Positions 1-8,218 are shown, numbered from the stretch's first letter. The stretch: 43,687 nt of DNA from Pseudomonas floridensis (GCF_002087235.1 NZ_MUIO01000060.1:1-43687); one strand, 5' to 3'. Numbers and translations: made by a program. Notes: a model not told the origin generated them from the letters alone.

Positions 1-1149
1 CGCGTCGACAGGGCCTTCATGGAAGCCGAAGCGCAAAAACAACTGGATCGTCTGGGGCTAAAGGTCTCGGCGGCCCGGAAGGTCGCCGGTCTGAGTGTCG
101 CCGCACAGCAACTGGTCGAGATTGCCAAGGCCCTGACACTCAAGGCAAGCCTGTTGATTCTCGATGAGCCAACGGCCGCGCTGGGTGGTGAGGAAACGGA
201 AAAGCTCTTCGCTCAGGTGGAGCGTCTGAAAGCTGAAGGCGTGTCCTTCATCTACATCAGCCACCGACTGGATGAGATCGCCAGGGTGGCAGACCGAATA
301 CTGGTGCTGCGCGATGGTCGGCAGGTTGCCGTTCACGCCACTGCGCAGGTACCGGTCAAGCAGCTCGTGGCAGAAATGGTCGGCCGCAGCGTGGACCGGA
401 TATTTCCCGTAATGAAACCTGCCCAGTCAAAGGTAGTGTTAACCGTCAAAGACCTGAAATGCCGGGAAATGGATTTTCACGATATAGACTTTTCGGTCTA
501 CAAAGGCGAAGTGTTCGGCATCGCGGGCGTCGTCGGCGCGGGCAGAACCGAGCTGGTGCGCGCCATCGCAGGTGCTGCGGAGCATATTACCGGCACCCTG
601 ATTCTTGATGACCAGCCTCAGCGTTTCGCGTCACCCCATGAGGCCATTCAGGCCGGGATCGTCCTCGTTCCGGAAGATCGCAAGCAGCAAGGCGTGGTCG
701 TCGATCACGCGATCGAAGAAAACCTGATTTACGGCAATACCGATTTGCTGCCCAACCAGGGGTGGGTTTCGCCGTCAGGACTACGCGCATTTGCAACACA
801 AGCCGTCGGGCGAATGGGTGTCAAAGGACAGCCGGAGCAGACGATTGCCTGCCTGTCCGGCGGCAATCAGCAGAAAGTCATCATCGCCAAGTGGCTCGCC
901 CGCAATCCCAAGGTGTTCATTCTCGATGAACCGACACGCGGTATCGACGTCGGTGCCCGCGCCGCCATTTACGAAGTGATCGCCGAACTGGCCGCCACCG
1001 GCATGGCAGTGATCGTGGTCAGTTCTGACCTGGACGAGGTTCTGGGGCTGTCCAGCCGCGTCATGGTCATGAGTCGAGGCCGTCAGATGGGCATTCTGGA
1101 CAAAGAACACGCCACGCCTGTGGCCGTAATGGAACTTGCGACAGCCTAG
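1..1149 (+). CDS. Sugar ABC transporter ATP-binding protein, RbsA/XylG type (5' end outside window)
   Basis: This is the C-terminal three quarters of a double-cassette ATPase that powers import of a monosaccharide or polyol. The frame is open to base 1, so the ATG at 19 is internal. Family members have about 500 residues and 382 are visible. The first cassette shows a degenerate signature (LSVAAQQ) and an intact Walker B (LLILDEPTAAL). The second has the atypical Walker A usual for this family (GVVGAGRTEL), a clear signature (LSGGNQQK) and Walker B (VFILDEPTRGID). The first Walker A lies off the window. The matching permease and binding protein are not downstream, so they should be upstream. 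Ten bases separate it from the next dehydrogenase gene, which suggests one catabolic operon. The substrate cannot be read from the ATPase. Confidence 0.93.
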   Translation, partial: RVDRAFMEAEAQKQLDRLGLKVSAARKVAGLSVAAQQLVEIAKALTLKASLLILDEPTAALGGEETEKLFAQVERLKAEGVSFIYISHRLDEIARVADRILVLRDGRQVAVHATAQVPVKQLVAEMVGRSVDRIFPVMKPAQSKVVLTVKDLKCREMDFHDIDFSVYKGEVFGIAGVVGAGRTELVRAIAGAAEHITGTLILDDQPQRFASPHEAIQAGIVLVPEDRKQQGVVVDHAIEENLIYGNTDLLPNQGWVSPSGLRAFATQAVGRMGVKGQPEQTIACLSGGNQQKVIIAKWLARNPKVFILDEPTRGIDVGARAAIYEVIAELAATGMAVIVVSSDLDEVLGLSSRVMVMSRGRQMGILDKEHATPVAVMELATA

Positions 1150-1159
1150 GAGCTGAGTT

Positions 1160-1924
1160 ATGCGTCTGTTTGATTTGAGTGGACAAACCGCCTTCGTCAC
1201 GGGTGCCGGCAGTGGTATCGGCCAGGCGATCGCCATCGGTCTGGCCGAAGCCGGCGCCAATGTCGCCTGCTTCGACCTGCCCGGCAGCCTGGACATGGCG
1301 AGCACGATTCAGGGCATTCAGCGCCATGGGCGTAAAGGCCTTGCACTGGAGGGCTCAGTCACATCGTCGACTGATCTGGAGGCAGCGGTATCGCGTACCG
1401 AGCAGGAACTGGGAACACTCGAGCTGGCAGTCAATGCCGCTGGCATCGCCAACGCTCAAGCCGCCGAGGAACTGGAACTGAGCCGCTGGCAACAGATGCT
1501 GGACGTCAACCTCACCGGTATTCTGCTCAGTTGCCAGGCGCAGGCACGGGTGATGCTCCCCCGCCAGCGCGGTTCGATCATCAACATTGCGTCGATGTCC
1601 GGAATCATCGTCAACCGTGGCCTGCTGCAGGCGCATTACAACACCTCCAAGGCCGGCGTCATCCATCTGTCGAAAAGCCTGGCGATGGAATGGGCGCAAC
1701 GCGGGATCAGGGTCAACAGCATCAGCCCCGGCTACACCGCGACCCCCATGAACACGCGACCCGAGGTCGCCGAGCAGGTCAGGATTTTCGAAGAAACCAC
1801 GCCATTGGGCAGGATGGCCAGCGTCGACGAAATGGTCGGCCCGGCGATCTTCCTGTCCAGCCAGGCCGCGTCATTCTGCACCGGTATCGACCTGGTGGTG
1901 GATGGCGGTTTCGTGTGCTGGTGA
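1160..1924 (+). CDS. Short-chain dehydrogenase/reductase (SDR)
   Basis: A 254-residue classical SDR, expected to be a cytoplasmic NAD(P)-dependent sugar or polyol oxidoreductase. The cofactor motif TGAGSGIG lies at residues 14-21, NAAG at 92-95, the likely catalytic Ser at 147, and the Tyr-x3-Lys pair at Tyr160/Lys164. The C-terminus has the usual VDGGF ending. An acidic residue after the second beta strand (FDLPG, about residue 39) favours NAD over NADP; this is inference. It lies 10 bases after the sugar ABC ATPase gene and is followed by a second SDR, so it probably oxidises the imported substrate or its first product. The exact substrate is unknown. Confidence 0.9.
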   Translation: MRLFDLSGQTAFVTGAGSGIGQAIAIGLAEAGANVACFDLPGSLDMASTIQGIQRHGRKGLALEGSVTSSTDLEAAVSRTEQELGTLELAVNAAGIANAQAAEELELSRWQQMLDVNLTGILLSCQAQARVMLPRQRGSIINIASMSGIIVNRGLLQAHYNTSKAGVIHLSKSLAMEWAQRGIRVNSISPGYTATPMNTRPEVAEQVRIFEETTPLGRMASVDEMVGPAIFLSSQAASFCTGIDLVVDGGFVCW

Positions 1925-1966
1925 CGGCAGGTTCGACCGACACTCACCCGCAAAAGGAGCACAACC

Positions 1967-2770
1967 ATGAATAACAAACGCTTCGAGGGATCAACCGTCG
2001 TCATCACCGGCGCATGTCGTGGTATCGGTGAAGGCATTGCAGAGCGCTTCGCGACCGAAGGCGCGAATCTGGTAATGGTCTCCAACGCCGAGCGCGTCAA
2101 TGAAACCGCCAGACGCATCGTCGAGCAGACCGGAGCCAACGTGCTGCCTGTCGTCGCCGATGTCACCAGCGAAGAGCAGGTCATCGATCTGTTCGCTCAG
2201 GCCCAGGCTCGATTCGGCCGCGTCGACGTGTCAGTGCAGAACGCCGGGATCATCACCATCGATCATTTCGACCGCATGCCCCGCGCCGATTTCGATCGAG
2301 TGTTGCAAGTCAACACTACCGGCGTCTGGCTATGCTGCAGGGAGGCCGCCAAATACATGATCAGCGATGGACAAGGCGGCCGCTTGATCAATACCAGCTC
2401 CGGCCAAGGCCGCCAGGGGTTCATTTACACGCCTCACTACGCGGCCAGCAAAATGGGCGTGATCGGCATCACCCAGAGCCTGGCCCACGAACTGGCGCCG
2501 CACGGGATAACGGTCAATGCGTTCTGCCCAGGCATCATTGAGAGCGAGATGTGGGAATACAACGATCGGGTTTGGGGGCAGATCCTGTCCACGCCCGAGA
2601 AGACTTACCGGACTGGCGAACTGATGGCCGAATGGGTGGCGGGCATTCCGATGAAACGCGCCGGTACCGCAAGTGACGTTGCCGGGCTGGTGACGTTTCT
2701 GGCTTCCAGTGACGCGGCTTACATCACCGGCCAGGCGATCAACGTCGATGGCGGTCTGATCATGTCCTGA
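1967..2770 (+). CDS. Short-chain dehydrogenase/reductase (SDR), second copy in operon
   Basis: A 267-residue classical SDR. TGACRGIG lies at residues 14-21, NAG at 92-94, Ser145, Tyr158 and Lys162 form the expected catalytic set, and the end reads INVDGG. A ribosome site (AAAGGAG) precedes the ATG. It is clearly diverged from the preceding SDR, so it is not a recent tandem duplicate. The insert after the catalytic region (about residues 185-215, rich in Trp and Tyr) resembles polyol dehydrogenases such as sorbitol or galactitol enzymes, but the substrate cannot be assigned. It belongs with the ABC transporter and the SorC regulator in one probable polyol-use operon. Confidence 0.9.
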   Translation: MNNKRFEGSTVVITGACRGIGEGIAERFATEGANLVMVSNAERVNETARRIVEQTGANVLPVVADVTSEEQVIDLFAQAQARFGRVDVSVQNAGIITIDHFDRMPRADFDRVLQVNTTGVWLCCREAAKYMISDGQGGRLINTSSGQGRQGFIYTPHYAASKMGVIGITQSLAHELAPHGITVNAFCPGIIESEMWEYNDRVWGQILSTPEKTYRTGELMAEWVAGIPMKRAGTASDVAGLVTFLASSDAAYITGQAINVDGGLIMS

Positions 2771-2817
2771 GCCCTGCCCTGCTGCCGGATCAAGTAAAGG
2801 GTTGCTTTTGCGTTCCG

Positions 2818-2846
2818 GCAAATTGCACCATAGTGCCCGCAAATTG
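2818..2846 (+). promoter_or_regulatory. Candidate operator before the SorC-family gene
   Basis: Two copies of GCAAATTG (2818-2825 and 2839-2846) are spaced 21 bases start to start, two helical turns. Between them sits a small inverted repeat, GCAC-cata-GTGC (2825-2836). The pair ends 17 bases before the regulator start codon, so it could be an autoregulatory site. This is inferred from pattern only. Confidence 0.35.
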
Positions 2847-2863
2847 GCTAAGTTGGATCCTGG

Positions 2864-3811
2864 ATGAGAATGCTTGAGGAGCAGCGGCTCCTGACAAAGA
2901 TTGCTTCGCTGTATTACGAGGACGGACTGAAGCAGTCCCAGATATCGGAGCAACTGGATTTGTCCCAATCATTCGTGAGTCGGGCACTCAACCGCGCGCT
3001 GAAGGAAGGGATCGTCAAGATTTCGGTGCAGCGTCCGCTCAATTTCCACCTGGATCTGGAGCGTGAACTGCAGAAGCGTTACGACATCCGGCAGGTCATC
3101 GTTGTCGAGCCCACCAGCGACGACGAAGACGCCCTCAAGCAGGCCATCGGCTCGGCCGCCGCGCACTATATAGAAACCACGGTGACCGAAAAGGACCGGA
3201 TCGGTATCAGTTCCTGGAGCTCGACCATTCGCGCCATGGTCGGTTACATGCACAGCTCCAAGCAAAGTGCAGCCACTGAAGTGGTTCAGCTTCTGGGCGG
3301 AGTGGGTAACAAAGGCGCCTTCGAGGCCACGTTGCTGACCCAGCAACTGGCGACGCTGCTGGGCTGTCCTTCCTACCTGCTGCCTTCGCAAAGCATTGAG
3401 CAATCAGTAGACAGCCGCCACCGTATCCTGCAGCTCGATGAAGTGCGCGAAGTCGTCGAGCGCTTTTCGAACCTGACCGTCGCTCTGGTGGGTATCGGCG
3501 AACTCGAACCCTCCAAACTGTTGCGCAACAGCGGCAATTACCACGGTGAACCCATGCTGAAACTGCTGGCCGAGCGCGGTGCCGTGGGCGATATCTGTTT
3601 GCGTTACTACGATGCCGACGGCAAACCGGTGCTGGAAGACAGCGAGGAAGTGGTGGTCTCGGTCGATCTCGAACAGTTGCTCAACATCGAGCGCGTCGTG
3701 GGGCTTGCCGGAGGCGAACGCAAGGTCAACGCGATTCGCGGGGCACTGAAAGGCGGCTATCTGGATGTGTTGATCACCGATCTTGCAACGGCTCGTGCCC
3801 TGGTCAGTTGA
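2864..3811 (+). CDS. SorC-family sugar-responsive transcriptional regulator
   Basis: A 315-residue regulator with an N-terminal helix-turn-helix (about residues 6-50, including QSQISEQLDLSQSFVSRAL) and a C-terminal sugar-phosphate effector domain of the SorC/DeoR-like fold. GISSWSSTIRAM and LLGGVGNKG match the phosphosugar-binding part. Such proteins act as tetrameric repressors or activators of neighbouring sugar or polyol operons. It follows the second SDR by 93 bases on the same strand and probably controls the operon upstream. An in-frame ATG two codons later (2870) is an alternative start. A weak GC stem followed by TTTT (3818-3838) lies just after the stop. Confidence 0.88.
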   Translation: MRMLEEQRLLTKIASLYYEDGLKQSQISEQLDLSQSFVSRALNRALKEGIVKISVQRPLNFHLDLERELQKRYDIRQVIVVEPTSDDEDALKQAIGSAAAHYIETTVTEKDRIGISSWSSTIRAMVGYMHSSKQSAATEVVQLLGGVGNKGAFEATLLTQQLATLLGCPSYLLPSQSIEQSVDSRHRILQLDEVREVVERFSNLTVALVGIGELEPSKLLRNSGNYHGEPMLKLLAERGAVGDICLRYYDADGKPVLEDSEEVVVSVDLEQLLNIERVVGLAGGERKVNAIRGALKGGYLDVLITDLATARALVS

Positions 3812-3817
3812 CGTCTT

Positions 3818-3838
3818 GCGCTTATTTGCGCCGATTTT
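3818..3838 (+). terminator. Weak intrinsic terminator candidate after the sugar operon
   Basis: A short stem GCGC-ttattt-GCGC (3818-3831) is followed two bases later by a run with four T. It begins 7 bases after the SorC-family stop codon. The stem has only four pairs, so it is a weak candidate. Confidence 0.3.
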
Positions 3839-3977
3839 GTCGAGAGCGGTATCCGTGCCTCTTGCTTCTACCGGAAGTTCGAAGACGCCCGATTAAATAA
3901 TTAGTCATTTGATCTTTGCCCGTCATTCGTTGATACCTCAGCGCGCCTGCCTCACCGACAGGTCATCCCCATAAATG

Positions 3978-4007
3978 CTTATCGCTGCACTTCATGCAGC
4001 CTATAAG
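3978..4007 (+). promoter_or_regulatory. Perfect-arm hairpin/palindrome in the pectin lyase leader
   Basis: Arms CTTAT/ATAAG (3978-3982 with 4003-4007) enclose GCTGCA/TGCAGC (3984-3989 with 3995-4000), giving eleven pairs around a 5-base loop. It lies 37 bases before the preferred pectin lyase start and spans the alternative ATG at 3994. It could be an operator or an mRNA leader structure; no known consensus was recognised. Confidence 0.45.
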
Positions 4008-4044
4008 TGACGCTCGTCTGTTCAAAACCGTGGAGTCGCGCCGA

Positions 4045-5373
4045 ATGAGATCACCTGCACGCTGGAAAACCAAACGGGTTTCCGTCCCACAGGGACTGTC
4101 AGAGTTGCTGTTTTCTGGATGGATAATGGCCTGCGGGCTGCTGTTGATTGCGCAGTCATCACAGGCCGCAGACCGTCCAGACGGGTTTGCCAAGGACGTG
4201 ACCGGTGGCGGTGATGTGGTGGCCACACATCCGACCACGCTGGATGAACTGCGAAAAGCGTTGTGTAGCAGTTACGACCAGCATGGCCATTGTTCGGACG
4301 ACACGCCGCGCGTCATCCAGCTGGACCACAGCTTTGATTTTCGTGGTTCGGTACTGATCAACGGCCGCGCCACCACGACGGAAGAAGGTTGCGTGGTCAA
4401 CCCGTGTCCCGCCGGCGGTGAGCAATTGGCAATCAATGGCTTCAATGGCTTCTGTTACAAGAGAAAATTGACCAGCGTGACTTATGACAACGCAGGTTTG
4501 ACACGCCTCAACGTAGGATCGAACAAAACGCTGATGGGGGTGGGCAGTGAAGCCGGTATACGGGGCATAGCGCTGCATATTGGCGGTGGGGTCCATAACG
4601 TTATCGTCCGTAACCTGACGCTGTCTGACATCAATCCGCAAGTCGTCTGGGCCGGCGATGCGCTCATCATAGAAAATGCCGATGGGGTATGGATCAGCAA
4701 CAATACCTTCGCCCGTGTCGGCAGACAGATGATCTCGACCGGCTGGATGTCGACCTCTCACGTCACGATTTCAGACAACGAATTTGACGGCCGCACGCCC
4801 TACTCTTCGTCCTGCGACGGCCATCATTACTGGGTATGGCTGTTCCTGGGCAATCCTGACACGCTGACCGTTGCGAGAAATTACGTGCACGACACGTCCG
4901 GACGTGGACCGCATGCGGGCGGCCTGGGCAACGCCGACGTCACCGTGCAGTTAGTGAATAACGTGTATTCCCAAGTGAGCTATCAAGGCGCGATCATGCC
5001 TCGTACCCCATACTCGCACCTGCTGGTGGAAGGCAACGATTTCGAGTACGTAACGCACCCGTTCTTCTATGACGCAGAGCAACCCGGTAAGGCATTTGCG
5101 CTGTTTGCGCCGGGCACCGATGCTCAGAACAGCGCGTGCCAGAATGCGATCGGCAGACCCTGCGTGCCCAATCAGCAGCATTTCAGCGGCGACGATTATC
5201 GCCCTGAAGATGTGGAGGCGCTGCAGGCATTCAGCCAACACCTCGATTACCTGATCACCCCAATGTCCGCCGATACGGCCCTGACGCAAGTGCCGCAAAC
5301 CGCGGGTGCCGGCAAGATCGATGCCGCCACTCTGCAGGCTAAATCCGGGACCGGCACCGCCGCCCCACAATGA
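4045..5373 (+). CDS. pnl: Secreted pectin lyase, polysaccharide lyase family 1
   Basis: Predicted to cleave methyl-esterified pectin in plant cell walls by beta-elimination. The start at 4045 is preferred over the ATG at 3994 because GGAG (4032-4035) sits 9 bases upstream, whereas 3994 has no ribosome site. The 442-residue product has a long signal peptide ending SSQA before ADRP (cleavage near residue 41). A right-handed beta-helix PL1 domain follows. The region with CDGHHYW, NYVHDTSGR and VNNVYS closely matches the conserved block of pectin lyases (also in fungi) rather than the calcium-binding motif set of pectate lyases. It stands alone between the sugar operon and a receiver gene. It suits a plant pathogen. 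I recognise the fold and family; pectin rather than pectate preference is inferred. Confidence 0.82.
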   Translation: MRSPARWKTKRVSVPQGLSELLFSGWIMACGLLLIAQSSQAADRPDGFAKDVTGGGDVVATHPTTLDELRKALCSSYDQHGHCSDDTPRVIQLDHSFDFRGSVLINGRATTTEEGCVVNPCPAGGEQLAINGFNGFCYKRKLTSVTYDNAGLTRLNVGSNKTLMGVGSEAGIRGIALHIGGGVHNVIVRNLTLSDINPQVVWAGDALIIENADGVWISNNTFARVGRQMISTGWMSTSHVTISDNEFDGRTPYSSSCDGHHYWVWLFLGNPDTLTVARNYVHDTSGRGPHAGGLGNADVTVQLVNNVYSQVSYQGAIMPRTPYSHLLVEGNDFEYVTHPFFYDAEQPGKAFALFAPGTDAQNSACQNAIGRPCVPNQQHFSGDDYRPEDVEALQAFSQHLDYLITPMSADTALTQVPQTAGAGKIDAATLQAKSGTGTAAPQ

Positions 5374-5417
5374 GAACAGCAGATTTTCAGAAAAATATGA
5401 ATTTTTCCTCCCCTGTT

Positions 5418-5439
5418 TTGCTCATATCAGCATGAGCAA
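5418..5439 (+). promoter_or_regulatory. Perfect 8-bp inverted repeat between pectin lyase and receiver gene
   Basis: TTGCTCAT (5418-5425) pairs perfectly with ATGAGCAA (5432-5439) across a 6-base loop. It lies 44 bases after the pectin lyase stop and 59 bases before the receiver start. No T-run follows, so an operator or mRNA-end structure is as likely as a terminator. Confidence 0.4.
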
Positions 5440-5498
5440 CGATTCAATCCAGCGTTGCAGTGTTTTGAAATGCGAATGCAAGACTGAGGGAACGAGAA

Positions 5499-5936
5499 AT
5501 GGCTCAATCAGAGCAGTACGGGAAGTCAGCTCCAGGCGAAGGTCTGGTACTGGTCGTTGAAGACGAACAGACGATCCGCGACTTCGTTTGTGAGATCCTC
5601 GAGACGGACGTCGGTCTGCGCACCAAAGCCGTGGAAAACGCTGACGAAGCAATGCTCTATCTCACGCAGCATACTGACCGGGTCGCGCTGCTGCTGACCG
5701 ACGTGCGCATGCCGGGCAGCATGGACGGTATCGCACTGGCAAACGCGGTGGGCGCGCAGTGGGCGCACATCCCTGTGGTGGTCATGTCGGGCCATGGTAC
5801 GCCGGGCAGTGATCAACTGAAGGATGACGTGCTGTTCATCGCCAAACCGTGGACCATTACACAATTGGTCAACGGCATCATGGACAGCCTGGGTGCAGAC
5901 GGCATCGCCCAGGTATCCATGGACGATCCTCGCTGA
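5499..5936 (+). CDS. Stand-alone response-regulator receiver protein
   Basis: A 145-residue single-domain CheY-like protein with no output domain. The phospho-acceptor is Asp68 (LLLTDVRMPG), with acidic residues Glu21/Asp22, Ser97 as the conserved hydroxyl position and Lys116 (AKPW) completing the site. GAGGG at 5486-5490 is spaced 8 bases from the ATG. Such proteins take phosphate from hybrid or orphan histidine kinases; none is encoded nearby. The methionine-rich MPGSMDG loop resembles receivers attached to hybrid kinases. It is convergent with the end of the achromobactin operon and separated from it by 60 bases. Its partner is unknown. Confidence 0.88.
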   Translation: MAQSEQYGKSAPGEGLVLVVEDEQTIRDFVCEILETDVGLRTKAVENADEAMLYLTQHTDRVALLLTDVRMPGSMDGIALANAVGAQWAHIPVVVMSGHGTPGSDQLKDDVLFIAKPWTITQLVNGIMDSLGADGIAQVSMDDPR

Positions 5937-5951
5937 GGCCGGAATCATCGG

Positions 5952-5985
5952 TGCGCACAGGAAGGGCTTGCCTGGATCGTGCGCA
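5952..5985. terminator. Inverted repeat between convergent genes, possible bidirectional terminator
   Basis: TGCGCAC (5952-5958) pairs with GTGCGCA (5979-5985), and inside it AGG pairs with CCT. It lies between the stop codons of the receiver gene and the RraA-like gene. There is no T-run on either side, so termination is inferred from position and symmetry only. Confidence 0.35.
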
Positions 5986-5996
5986 TCCCGGTGGTG

Positions 5997-6653
5997 CTAG
6001 AGACGCGGTCGTGCCGACAGATTCATCCGCTTTACCGTCAGCCTTTCGAGCAGTTCATCCCGACGAGTGCGGTCAGCCTGCTCCTTGCCCAACAGTTCGG
6101 GGAGCAGTTCGCTCGCCTGTTGTGCGGTCAGAATGAACACGCCGTCATCGTCGCCCATCGCAATGTCGCCTGGCTTCACCGTGACGCCGCCAATGCTGAT
6201 GGGCTGATTGAGCGCCCCGCTCTCACCCAGGCTGCGGGTGGTCACGGCGCTTACCTCACCACCGAACACCGGCAGACCGTGCTGGCGTAAAGCGGCGATA
6301 TCGGTAACTGCGCCTGAAACGACCACGCCAGCCAGTCCTTTGATCAATCCGGCCAGGGTGCGCAATTCGCCCCAGCAAGCGCAGTGTCCATCGCCCACGC
6401 ATTCAATCACCAGAACGTCGCCCGCTTCGCTGTTGATCAACGCGTCTCGCAAAATACTGCCATCGGGCAGATCGACCCTGACGGTCACAACGTTTCCAAC
6501 CATGCGTGCGCCCTCAAACATCGGCCGGATGCCACGCAGATAGCCGGTTTCGGTCAGGTGGCCAACGGTAGACGCGGCGACCCCTTGGAGCTGATCGAGC
6601 ACGTTGCTCGCGGCATGTTGCTGGCGCGGCGCGATTCGCTGGTTCATCGACAT
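5997..6653 (-). CDS. RraA-fold protein (HMG/CHA aldolase-like) at the end of the achromobactin operon
   Basis: A 218-residue member of the RraA / 4-hydroxy-4-methyl-2-oxoglutarate aldolase family. Active aldolases of this family carry a DGxxRD motif in which Arg and Asp bind substrate and metal. Here the corresponding stretch is SGAVTD (residues 113-118), so the first Asp is Ser and the Arg is Thr while the last Asp118 is kept. GEL (95-97) and the glycine-rich core are normal. GAGG 8 bases before 6653 supports that start; an ATG at 6647 would form a 4-base overlap with the reductase stop. Its position last in the siderophore operon suggests a role in achromobactin metabolism, perhaps on a keto-acid part. 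RNase E regulation is unlikely from context. The function is unproven. Confidence 0.8.
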   Translation of the reverse strand: MSMNQRIAPRQQHAASNVLDQLQGVAASTVGHLTETGYLRGIRPMFEGARMVGNVVTVRVDLPDGSILRDALINSEAGDVLVIECVGDGHCACWGELRTLAGLIKGLAGVVVSGAVTDIAALRQHGLPVFGGEVSAVTTRSLGESGALNQPISIGGVTVKPGDIAMGDDDGVFILTAQQASELLPELLGKEQADRTRRDELLERLTVKRMNLSARPRL

Positions 6654-7420
6654 TTCTTTGGCCTCAATAGCGGACAGGTCGAGCAGTACTCAACGGGATT
6701 GCTGGCGTCGTAATAAAAACAGCAGGTGCGCCGAAAGCGGATGCTCTGCCCGGACTCCAGTGGCGTTGGCGGTCGTCTGAAGTGTTTCAGCGGGTTGTAA
6801 TCCAGTCCGAACAATGCCGGTTCGGCGTGATTCAACAACCAGTCGAAATCCGCTTCACAGCGCGCCCGAATCACCGGATCCTCGATCCTGGCCATGCGCT
6901 TCTCATACAACGAGTACACCCTTACGGCGGTGTTTTCCCAGAGAATGCGCCGGGAAATACCGCTGACCCGATTGAAGGTTTCCCAGAGCGGCTTCAGCAA
7001 ACCGGCGAACAAGGCGCTGACAATGGCGGCTCGCCAGTCGTCCCGCATACCTGCCTGGTAGCCAATGGGCGCCAAATCCGCCAGGGGCATCGCTGATGTC
7101 CACAGCCCGTTATCGTGTGCGTACTCGACCACACTGTTGTCCAGCGACAGCAACAAGCCTTTGTCATACACCGACATGGCGTACAGACAGCCACCCGTGC
7201 TAAGAAACGAAAAACGCTTGGCCAGCAGCGACGCGGTGATCGCGCGTGTCGGAGAGCCGATGACCGGCCCCACGTTATCGAGCATCTGCGCACAGGTCGC
7301 CTCGTCCAGCAACGCACGCGCCAGTGTCGAGCGCGTATCGCGGGCTTCGGCCGCACGCAACTGCAGCGCGCCGCCGAGTACCGCCCATTCCGCGTCACTG
7401 AAGGCTGGCAACCCGCTCAT
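6644..7420 (-). CDS. FhuF-like siderophore-iron reductase
   Basis: A 258-residue cytoplasmic protein of the FhuF ferric-reductase family. The C-terminus carries Cys233-Cys234, Cys246 and Cys249, the CC-x11-CxxC pattern that ligates the unusual [2Fe-2S] cluster of FhuF. The start at 7420 is chosen because its ATG overlaps the TGA of cbrD as ATGA; a longer start at 7450 would overlap cbrD by 34 bases. FhuF proteins release iron from imported ferric siderophores by reduction, which fits a gene directly after the cbrABCD importer. The region before the cysteines is only weakly conserved in the family, so identification rests on the cysteine motif and context. Confidence 0.85.
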   Translation of the reverse strand: MSGLPAFSDAEWAVLGGALQLRAAEARDTRSTLARALLDEATCAQMLDNVGPVIGSPTRAITASLLAKRFSFLSTGGCLYAMSVYDKGLLLSLDNSVVEYAHDNGLWTSAMPLADLAPIGYQAGMRDDWRAAIVSALFAGLLKPLWETFNRVSGISRRILWENTAVRVYSLYEKRMARIEDPVIRARCEADFDWLLNHAEPALFGLDYNPLKHFRRPPTPLESGQSIRFRRTCCFYYDASNPVEYCSTCPLLRPKKCR

Positions 7421-8208
7421 TGCGGCAGTTCCCTGCCGAACGGAATGCACAGCGGCGTGCCGAAGAACGGGTCGGCGATGATCCGGCAGTTGAGGTCGAA
7501 CACCTGCTTGACCAGCGCCTCGCTCAGAATGTCGGCGGGACGTCCTTGCGCGAATGCCGTGCGTTCGTGCACGGCAACCATGTGATCGGCATAACGGCAG
7601 GCCAGGTTCAGGTCATGCAGCACCATGATGATGGTTTTGCCTTCCTGACGATTAAGGTCACGCAGCAGGTCCAGCACTTCGATCTGATGGGCCAGGTCGA
7701 GAAACGTGGTCGGCTCGTCGAGCAGTACGATATCGGTGTTCTGCGCCAGGGTCATGGCGATCCAGGCACGCTGACGCTGCCCACCCGACAATGCATCCAC
7801 GGGACGGTCGGCCAGCGCCTGCATGCCGGTCTGCAGCAGCGCCTTGTCGACCATCGCTTCATCCTCGGCCGACCATTGCTGCATCCAGTTCTGGTACGGG
7901 TAACGTCCCAGGGCTACCAGTTGGCGGACCGTGATGCCTTCCGGAGCACTGGGCATCTGCGGCAGGATCGCCAGTTCACGGGCAACGGTCGCGGTGGACT
8001 TGCGATGAATGTCATCACCGTTGAGGACCACGCAGCCTTGCTGTGGTTTGAGCAGACGGGCGAACGACTTCAACAGCGTGCTTTTGCCGCAACCGTTGCT
8101 GCCGATCAGCACCGTCACCTGGCCTTGAGGCAATTGCAGGTCGAGGCTGTCGATGATGATCTGGCCCTGATAGCTCAGGATCAGGTCATGGGTTGCAATG
8201 GACGCCAT
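7417..8208 (-). CDS. cbrD: Achromobactin ABC importer ATP-binding protein CbrD
   Basis: A 263-residue FecE/FepC-type ATPase that drives ferric achromobactin import across the inner membrane. It shows Walker A (GSNGCGKST), signature LSGGQRQR and Walker B ([12 protein letters not shown]). AAGGA is spaced 7 bases before the start. It follows the permease gene cbrC by 10 bases and overlaps the FhuF-like gene by 4. The Cbr importer was described with achromobactin in Dickeya, and the gene order acs-cbrABCD is the same here. Confidence 0.93.
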   Translation of the reverse strand: MASIATHDLILSYQGQIIIDSLDLQLPQGQVTVLIGSNGCGKSTLLKSFARLLKPQQGCVVLNGDDIHRKSTATVARELAILPQMPSAPEGITVRQLVALGRYPYQNWMQQWSAEDEAMVDKALLQTGMQALADRPVDALSGGQRQRAWIAMTLAQNTDIVLLDEPTTFLDLAHQIEVLDLLRDLNRQEGKTIIMVLHDLNLACRYADHMVAVHERTAFAQGRPADILSEALVKQVFDLNCRIIADPFFGTPLCIPFGRELPQ

Positions 8209-8218
8209 CCGAAATTCC

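Noticed and set aside
1160..2770. Tandem duplication giving the two SDR genes
   Set aside because: The two proteins share only family motifs and differ throughout, so a recent duplication is not supported.
3812..4044. hrp box (HrpL promoter) before the pectin lyase
   Set aside because: No GGAACC followed at 15-16 bases by CCAC is present in this gap; the other gaps I checked also lack it.
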